From the NCBI RefSeq assembly GCF_002878395.1, contig NC_061120.1, positions 118,904,481 through 118,968,480 of the forward strand: a stretch of DNA of 64,000 nt, read 5' to 3'. Source of the DNA: Capsicum annuum (Eukaryota > Streptophyta > Magnoliopsida > Solanales > Solanaceae). Under the pieces are notes generated by a model. It was not told the origin of the DNA. It saw only the letters and a program-made list of their open reading frames with translations, and made no database searches. Below are positions 57,201 through 64,000 of this stretch, in pieces. Positions within the stretch are counted from its first letter, which is position 1, and each line of letters begins with the position of its first letter. Made by a program: the position numbers and the translations under genes.

Positions 57201-58040
57201 GTGGGGTACGACAGTTGAGGGTTAGGATCTTGAGCCTACTGATAGCGCTATAGTTAGAGGAAGATGTTTAACCAAATATTTAGGGCAAACTATAGCTATA
57301 TCTTTATCTTGAGATCAAGCAAGGGATCCATCACCAAATTCTATTATAGCTATTGAGTTAGAGATTCTGCCGCCACTATAGCACATGGCTAAGGGGCAGA
57401 CTAGGCCCTACCCGAGTTTATATCTTATTTAGTTATTCATGATGCATTTGTTTAGGTTTTGAGGTTAGTTAGTATACGAATGCAGCCTAGAACAGCGGCC
57501 CCCTGAGTAGAGGTTCTTCTAGTACCAATAGTCCCATTTTTGGCGGCACCCAGCTAGTTATGACTGTGGATAAGCATAAGATACTAGGACAATTACTGAG
57601 ATTGACTTTACCCAGGTTCGTCGAGGCCCTAGGAGAGGATGTTTATGAGTTTCTTACTAGTTAATAGGAGAGCCTACATAATGTGGGGCTGTTTAGGTCA
57701 CACAAAGTGGATTGTACTCCCTATAACTAGAAGAGTAGCACGATAATAGTGTAGAGGTTATCTTAATTCCAGGCTAGTTGGATCTCCATGTATGACTTTG
57801 ACTCAATTATTCGAGGCTTTATTGGGGAAGTACATGCCTTGCACCATGCAAAACTGCCTGAGGGATGAGTTTTCTATGTTGAGATAGAGTTTTGTAATAT
57901 TAGTTAAGTATAAGGTTTGATATCATGAGATAGCTAGGCATGCCACTATGGTTCTGCCCATTGAGTATAGGAGAATTTGATATTTTGTTAAAGGGTTGAG
58001 ACTACTGCTCAATAGGGCTACTTAAAGTTTATTGATTTTG
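54275..58040 (+). mobile_element. Chromovirus G, tandem copy 2
   Basis: The LTR body spans 54275-56983 and includes the 586 bases missing from copy 1. The primer-site remnant (TTATTAGAGCCCAAGTTC) is at 56988-57006, and gag remnants cover about 57200-58040. By eye about nine in ten or more bases match copy 1. The copies diverge after GTGTTTTATTA at about 58036. Confidence 0.7.
57200..58040 (+). pseudogene. G gag pseudogene, copy 2
   Basis: It carries the same capsid remnants as copy 1 (Pro-Arg-Phe-Val-Glu-Ala-Leu, Tyr-Glu-Phe-Leu, Phe-Val-Lys-Gly-Leu-Arg) and nearly all of the same stops, so the frame was already dead before the duplication. It is cut short after the last motif. Confidence 0.65.
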
Positions 58041-59797
58041 ATAAAGTGTTTTATTAATTGGAGACTAGGGTTTAGAGGGTGATCTTCAAGAGGCAAAGGG
58101 GAGTCAATATTCTTGGTGATTCAAGTTGTTGAAGTAAGGTATCTCTTCCCTTTCTAAAATAACTTTAAAACCCAGGTATTTCATACTATAATTAGTAAGT
58201 GTACATGGTGGTTTTGAAATCGAATGAAAAAGGGTTTTTTGCTAAATGATGAACAATGACAATTCCTACTTAGGCTTGTGTTTATTCATGTTATTGAAGA
58301 TGATTTGCATATGTGGATGCTTGGTGTTAATGTCTAAGTTAATTTTCTAGTCATACGGTAGTGATTGTTTGAACTAGGGCAATGGCCCTATATGTATGAA
58401 TTCTAGATAAATGATATTGTGTACGTAAAAATGAGCCATGTATTGTTTAATTGATGACCTCGATGGTCTGATGAATAAGAAGGGGTTTATAAAGTCCCTA
58501 ACATGAAAATGAACGTTAATTATGTGTAAGACTAAATTATGGTATAGAATCTCTATTGGAATGTGAATCACATGTAAAGGTCTTGAGGACCATAGTTTGA
58601 ATTATATAAGGAGTTGGTTTAAGGCATTGGCCTATTGAAATGGTTGATCAATGAAGGCTCCCATAAGGACCATTTGGTCATGTATGATTTTGAATTGGTT
58701 AGATGGGTTAAAGTCCTTATGTGTGGAATTGAATACATGTATACGCATGGACAAAGGGTTAGAGTCCCAATGTCGACTAATGATAGTCGTGATGGCTTAA
58801 GGTTAAATTCCTTTGCCAAATGAAATTTCTTATGGTAAAAGACCCTAGCATAATGAGATCTCATAAGGTCGAAGTACTTTGGTAAATAAATTATGATGGG
58901 GTTATAGTCTCTTATCTAATGTGGCATGAGTTTAGAGTTTCTTGCAAAATGTGTAAGCATGTGGTTAGAGTCCCTTGCTTGAATAAATGTGTGTGAGTGC
59001 TTATAGTTCCTCACTTGAATAGATGTGTATGTGGTTATAGTCCCTTATTTGATGATATGTAAATATGGTTAAGGTCCTCTACCTAATGAGTAATTCTTAA
59101 ATCTATAAGTATGGAAGGTTGGAGTCCTCCATTGCATATATGATGAATGAGTGCTTCCAAAGTGTAGATAAATTGTGTCCCCTCGAGTATAATGTGATAT
59201 ATCTATATATATGGATAAGGTTATGAATTTGATTGAATGTGGTATATTTCTTGTTGTTTAGTGATGATTCTATTTTATCCTTATCATTGAGTTACATGAT
59301 AGCGTTCCAACCACTATCTGTCTCCGAATTCTATGCCCCCTTGCGATATAGGGGCTAACACATCTTTTTCTCTTCCTACATAGTGATTGGGAATCGAAGC
59401 GGTTTGTGCATTGACCTGGGAGTGGTGAGCCTTCTTACTTCGAAAGACATTCCTTCTTGGTCTCCTACCTTTAGACTTGGTCTTATCTTGACTGGTTTGG
59501 CTATTGTCGGGGGCTTGTCCCGCTATATACATTACTAAACATCGGTTTGTATCGCGGTATTATGGATGATATGGACTTAGGTATATTGGTTAGTGTGTTT
59601 ATATTTATGAAATTGTTAGACGTTGCTTAAGTTATGACTTGTAGTATGTTTTACACTATCTCATTCTATGGTCAGGATTCACCCGACCCATGTGATTGAT
59701 GTGATGATTGTGATGGGTTATTGAGGCGACCTCCAATTCATGTGGGCTTGAGGTGCCCCAATGACATGGCTCGATTTGGGGAGTGTCATAGTGTGTT
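58041..59797 (+). repeat. LTR fragment I, with degenerate short repeats
   Basis: It looks like the inner and end part of a chromovirus LTR: GGAGACTAGGGTTTAGAGGGTG at the start, and GGCTTGAGGTGCCCCAATGACATGG near the end, as in other Solanaceae LTR ends. Between about 58670 and 59130 a phrase GGTTATAGTCCCTTxxTTGAAT recurs every 45-55 bases in changing form. No primer site follows because element H is inserted at 59797. Frames here, including 59314-59532 on the minus strand, are not supported as genes. Confidence 0.5.
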
Positions 59798-62313
59798 TGT
59801 AATGCCCCCGAGTTTGTACCCTGGATGCTACACGATGCTTACGGCCTCGAAGGAACACAAGCTAACCCATGACTATTACCTGTTGTGAGAACCGAAACAT
59901 GACACTGTAATAAATGTAAAATAATAGGTTGAAATGCCATAAGGTTCAGAACATTTGAAATATTGATAAATTATATGGACTTAAATAGCAATCTGTAAAA
60001 CTGAACACTATATAAAAACTAGTGTGAAAATCCTCTTACTGAAACTGTCTAAAAGTGGAGTTGATGGAGCAATCCCCCAACTAACTCCATCTATTGAATT
60101 ACTGAGTCTACTGAAATAATGAAATAATGAAATAAAAGAATATCCTCGAATAATGAGGACTCACTGCTAATCTACTGCTGCTGGCTAAATCTGAGTCTAT
60201 CTATGCGTGGTCGGGAACCTGACCATCCGAACCTATGATATGAGACATTATTGCACAAAGAAAGAGCATGTATCAGTACGTGGAATATACTGGTATGGTA
60301 GATGAGGTAAGGTTAAATGCAAGGATTCATATACATGAACAATAACTGACTGTATGATATAGAGCAACTGAACATGAGAGTACATGGATAACTGATACTG
60401 ATGTAAATACTAAGTACGTACTAATGTGCATATAAATAAATACTATGACTAAGCTTGTTGGAAGCTAAGTCCTAAGTTCTGATTTAGAGAAACCGATATT
60501 TGTAGTTACTGATAACTGACTTACTGATATTGATTCACTGTATCTGATTGTTTTGATTCTGTAAAACTGAACTGATTTCTATTCTAAAGACTGAGACTGA
60601 GACAGTGGGAGGTAATCATCTAATAGACATGCCCCAAATAAGATAACTGAATTGGGGTCCAACCTATGACCCCAGTTAGAAGGGAGTCAGTACCATGCCA
60701 TGGGTAAAGATACTAGAGAGTTACTCTCATCTGGTAGGTACTCTAATGAAAATGGTGGAAACCTCATCTGACAGGTTAAAACACCTCATCAACCCTCAAC
60801 TGGTAGGTTTGATGTCTCAAACTACACTGGCGTAGTTCTACAATTGAGGGATTGCTTCTAAGGATCACACCCCCTTCTGGCAGGTGAGCCCCCATCCTTG
60901 GATTCATTTGGTGCTGAATCGTACTCCTAACTAAAAGACACTGAACTAAGTATACTGAACTAGACTGGACTTAATACTGAGTTTACTGAGTTTTCCTGAG
61001 TTCTATAACCGACTGAGTTTTGTAACTGACTGAGAGTACTACTGATCGTGAAATGACTGAGATTATATAACAGACACTTGCTCTAGGTAAACAGTTAAAA
61101 TGTCCGGTATTAAATACCCCAGGACTTGATATGATAAAAAAAAGGCATAGCATAATCTTGAAATACATAACAATGTATAGTTGTCCATAATTAAATCATA
61201 GAGGCATTTGGTGAAACATTTGTAATGCATCTACTTATGCATGAATAGGGAATACATACTGTAATGTCATAATGGCACTATTTCATTCACATAAGTATTT
61301 TATCAAACATATGTGGATAATGCTTAGGTTATACAATAATCCAAACATGTAGTTATCATTGATATATCAATCAACTTGCAAATTGAAGGGTTTATCGTGA
61401 AGATCATGTTACTCAACACATACAATGATCAATTTCATTAAAGCATGTAATTTAATCATGGACTAAAACCCAACAATAACATGAACATGAATTCAATTCA
61501 ATTCAAACATTGAAGTTCATAATTCAACAATCTTGTATTTTGAAAATGGATTCATGAACTCTATGGGTGAAAGGAATAGATAGATGAACACCTAACATAC
61601 CTTGATTTGTGAGTTTCTTGAAGTTCTTAATGAATCCCTTGAGATTGCTCTTATTTTCTTGAAGCTAGGGTGGGTAGTTTTTAGAGAGAATGCTTTTAAT
61701 TTGGGGATAAATTGAGTGACTAATGACCTAGAATATTTTTAGGGATTAAATCCCGTATCTTGGCATGATAAAATCTTAAGAAAAGACTCTTTTAGCCCTG
61801 GACGAAATATTTAATTTCCATTGAAATTTTTTGAAATAGGCATCTGCCACAACACAGTTCTATCGCGTTGTGTCTCTGAAAATTACCAAATAGGAAAATG
61901 AATGGTGGCGCGACGCGGTGTAATTACGTGGCCACTTTGGTTTGGACCCGAAAGTTCACCGCGATTTGGTGGAATCGCGTTGGCAGACTGGAAATGGAAA
62001 ATTGTAAAAATAAGTAGTGGTGCGATGCACCGGTATTACAGTACTGCACCGGAAACTGACAATTGCCATTTTGACATACTCTGGGACACGCTATTGGCCT
62101 GAATAACGATGTTTAACGACTGAAACTTAAAATAGCCATAACTTCTTACCCAGTTATCGGATTTGGGAAAATTTTATATCGTTGGAAAGCTAATTTAATT
62201 TTCTATGCAATGGATAGATTTAAACTAAAAAATACTGAGTGTTTCAAAAATTTCATATTAGATAACTCATGAACTAAAAGTTAAGTAAAGCATGAGAAAT
62301 ACGGGGTATTACA
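59798..62313 (-). repeat. 3' LTR of H
   Basis: 2516 bases. On the minus strand it starts TGTAATACCCCGT and ends GGGGGCATTACA, so the termini are near-perfect inverted copies over about 11 bases. The stretch 60330-61070 is rich in ACTGA-type words. No gene is present. The plus-strand frame 61902-62102 is an accidental read. Confidence 0.8.
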
Positions 62314-62380
62314 ATATCTCCCCCTTGGGAACATTCGTCTTCAAATGAGACTGATTAAGTTGAGACGCTGGTAGACTGAG

Positions 62381-62572
62381 TTTTTACACTAAACTTGCGT
62401 ATCTGATGCATGGTTACATGACTGAACTATTGAAAAATTGAGCTCTTACACTGAATATGGATACCTATTGCATGGAATTTATGACAGAAGCTACTGACAA
62501 GTTGGGTTTTCATACTGAACATGCGTATCTGATGAATGAGTACATGACTGAACTAATTTATGAATACATAAC
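62381..62572. repeat. Three-unit tandem repeat before the H 3' LTR
   Basis: Units of about 62-64 bases start at about 62381, 62444 and 62506. The shared words are TTACACTGAA, TGCGTATCTGATG, and ACATGACTGAAC. The middle unit is the most diverged. It lies between the end of pol and the polypurine tract. Confidence 0.65.
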
Positions 62573-62639
62573 TGAATATACAACGATAATGGATACCAAG
62601 TTATAATTATAGATAAACATGGAACTAAGTAAAGCTGAT

Positions 62640-63371
62640 GAAGATAGTTACCTTATGTTGGATCTGAGGTTGCGGAGAAAAGGTGAGAATACTTGGTCAG
62701 CATATCTGCTTCTACTTCCTAAGTAGCACCCTCAACAGACTAATTCTGCTAAATATCTTTGACTAAGGGAATTTATTTGTTCCTTATCTGTGAATTTGAT
62801 GATTGAGAATCTGGACTAAAACCTCTTTGAAAAAGAGATCATTCTAAATATTTACATCCTCTAAGTGAACTGTAACTGTTGGGTTATCAATGCATTTCTT
62901 TATTAGGGAGATATGGAATACTGGATGCACTAAGGCTAGATTTCAAGGAAAATCAAGCTTATAAGCAACCTTTTCAAAATGATTGAGAATTCTATAAGAA
63001 CTAACATATCGGGGACTGAGCTTTCTATTCTTGCAAACATCTTTACCCCCTTCATAGGAGAGATACTTAAGAACATAAAATCATCAATGTAAGACTTAAG
63101 ATCCTTTCTTCACATATCTGCATATGAATTTAGTTGGCTCTGGGCATCCCTAAGTCTTTTTCTAATAAATTGAACCTTCTCTAAGGCATCAAACACTAAG
63201 TCAGGCCCTACTGCTATAGCCTCTTCGACATCAAACCAAACCATTAGAGATCTGCATATTCTACCATAGAGAGATTCAAATAGAGCCATCTAAAAACTGG
63301 AATGATAGGTGTTATAGTATGCGAACTCGATTAATGGTAAATTGTCATCCAAACTACTCTTAAAATTAAAA
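62640..63371 (-). pseudogene. H integrase C-terminal part and chromodomain
   Basis: Reading leftward from 63371: Asp-Asp-Asn-Leu-Pro-Leu-Ile-Glu-Phe-Ala-Tyr-Tyr-Asn at the end of the integrase core, Phe-Glu-Ser-Leu-Tyr-Gly-Arg-x-Cys-Arg-Ser, and Gly-Pro-Asp-Leu-Val. Then Ser-Tyr-Ala-Asp, Ser-Pro-Met-Lys-Gly-Val, Lys-Leu-Ser-Pro-Arg-Tyr-Val, Val-His-Pro-Val-Phe-His-Ile-Ser-Leu, and a chromodomain remnant with Val-Glu-Ala-Asp-Met-Leu-Thr-Lys-Tyr-Ser-His-Leu-Phe near 62665. Several stops and at least one frame change interrupt it. It is closely related to E and F. Confidence 0.85.
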
Positions 63372-64000
63372 GAGCTAACCCAACTAGGAATCTCACCTTC
63401 CTTGACCATCATACCTAACAAAAGAGATGATAAAACAAAACAAAAATAACAAATAAGTTAAATTTAATAAGTTAACCTCACAAGCTGTCAGAGTTCACAC
63501 CTTTGTTTTTCACTCAATTGGTGTCACAAGTATTGATAGCTCATTTGTACTCTAATGAGATTGCTTGGTACCAATTATGGCTTGAGGTCATAATAGATTA
63601 TTGTTTGAATTGACTCAAATAAAATATATATGAACTTGATTCAAGAACTAACATTGAATTCAAAAGAGAAAGGCTTGAAAAACGTAGGACAGCAAAAGAA
63701 AGGACTCAGAGATAATCAATCAACTTAGTAGATAAGTTACTAGTTGATGAGTAGTTTAAGAATCAAAGAAAAGATTTAAGAATGAAGAAATTGAAACAGC
63801 GAATCCATCCTTGACAAAAGGAGTTTTTAAGGTATTGAGTTATGTTTTAGAAGTTGAATTGATGTTGGAGGTGTTCAAATGCATTTGAGGAGTGTCTAGG
63901 GTTGGCGTGAGTTGAGTTGGAGTAATCTGTGTAGGGGAACTTGCTGCATAAGGTGGAATATAGGACAAGGGCACCTTGGACCTTTGTTACTACCTTGGTA
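63372..64000 (-). mobile_element. Second D-family copy, truncated, runs off the window
   Basis: It matches 43200-43850 of element D almost base for base in the same orientation. It starts abruptly at GAGCTAAC, with no LTR at the junction with H, so it is a partial copy or a rearrangement. Its 5' LTR would lie beyond the right end of the window. Confidence 0.8.

Larger units (their letters stand above)
59798..63371 (-). mobile_element. Chromovirus H, 3' part, minus strand
   Basis: Reading leftward: the end of integrase and the chromodomain (63371-62640), a repeat-containing untranslated stretch, a polypurine tract (62330-62314, AGGGGGAGATATTG on the minus strand) and a complete 3' LTR (62313-59798). 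To the right it is cut off by a D-family fragment at 63372. Confidence 0.85.

Noticed and set aside
61902..62102. ORF of 66 codons with normal-looking composition
   Set aside because: It is on the strand opposite to H and inside its LTR, with no support from any other copy.

Overview
The window is repeat-rich plant nuclear DNA. I see no ordinary cellular gene. Almost every base from 547 to 64000 belongs to LTR retrotransposons, mostly Ty3/gypsy, inserted into one another. Two signs point to Solanaceae (Capsicum, Solanum or Nicotiana type). One is a non-LTR retrotransposon tail at about 33300-33440 that resembles the 3' part of tobacco TS-type SINEs. The other is a set of long chromovirus LTRs that begin TGTAAT and are followed by a Met-tRNA primer site. 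Most reading frames are broken, as expected of old heterochromatin. I could not run alignments, so all similarity statements are by eye.

Layout, left to right. 1-546: AT-rich flank. 547-6511: element A, a short LTR element with about 1.5-kb LTRs, an Asp-tRNA-like primer site and no polymerase. 6512-7850: a minus-strand chromovirus LTR fragment. 7851-15833: element F, a very old Tekay/Del-like chromovirus (gag, protease, RT, integrase and chromodomain remnants). The 3' LTR of F has been a landing pad. Element B1 (15834-22032, TSD GAGGG), element E (22068-32449, TSD TTTAT), a LINE 3' fragment (about 32527-33440) and element D (33800-45243, minus strand, TSD ACTAG) all lie in it, and B2 (37008-43133, TSD GAGAG) is nested inside D. 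45244-45786: LTR debris, part of it inverted. 45787-50114: element C. 50115-58040: a decayed chromovirus G (LTR end, primer site, gag) present as two tandem copies that each carry a C-type LTR. 58041-59797: a further LTR fragment (I). 59798-63371: the 3' end of a minus-strand chromovirus H. 63372-64000: a truncated second copy of the D family.

E is the best-preserved full-length chromovirus, with gag, protease, RT/RNase H, integrase and chromodomain recognisable in order, although many stops and a changed RT active site make it dead.

The most unusual content is in families B, C and D. All have about 700-750-bp LTRs beginning TGATAC or close to it, a Met-tRNA-type primer site and purine-rich sequence before the 3' LTR, yet I can see no RT or integrase core. 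They share an unrecognised C-terminal protein module with a Trp-Leu-Tyr-Phe/Val-Lys motif. B also has a retropepsin-like domain whose catalytic loop is altered in both copies, and D has a gag with a CCHC knuckle. They look like one superfamily of non-autonomous elements that kept coding regions and was presumably mobilised by chromoviruses such as E, F or H.
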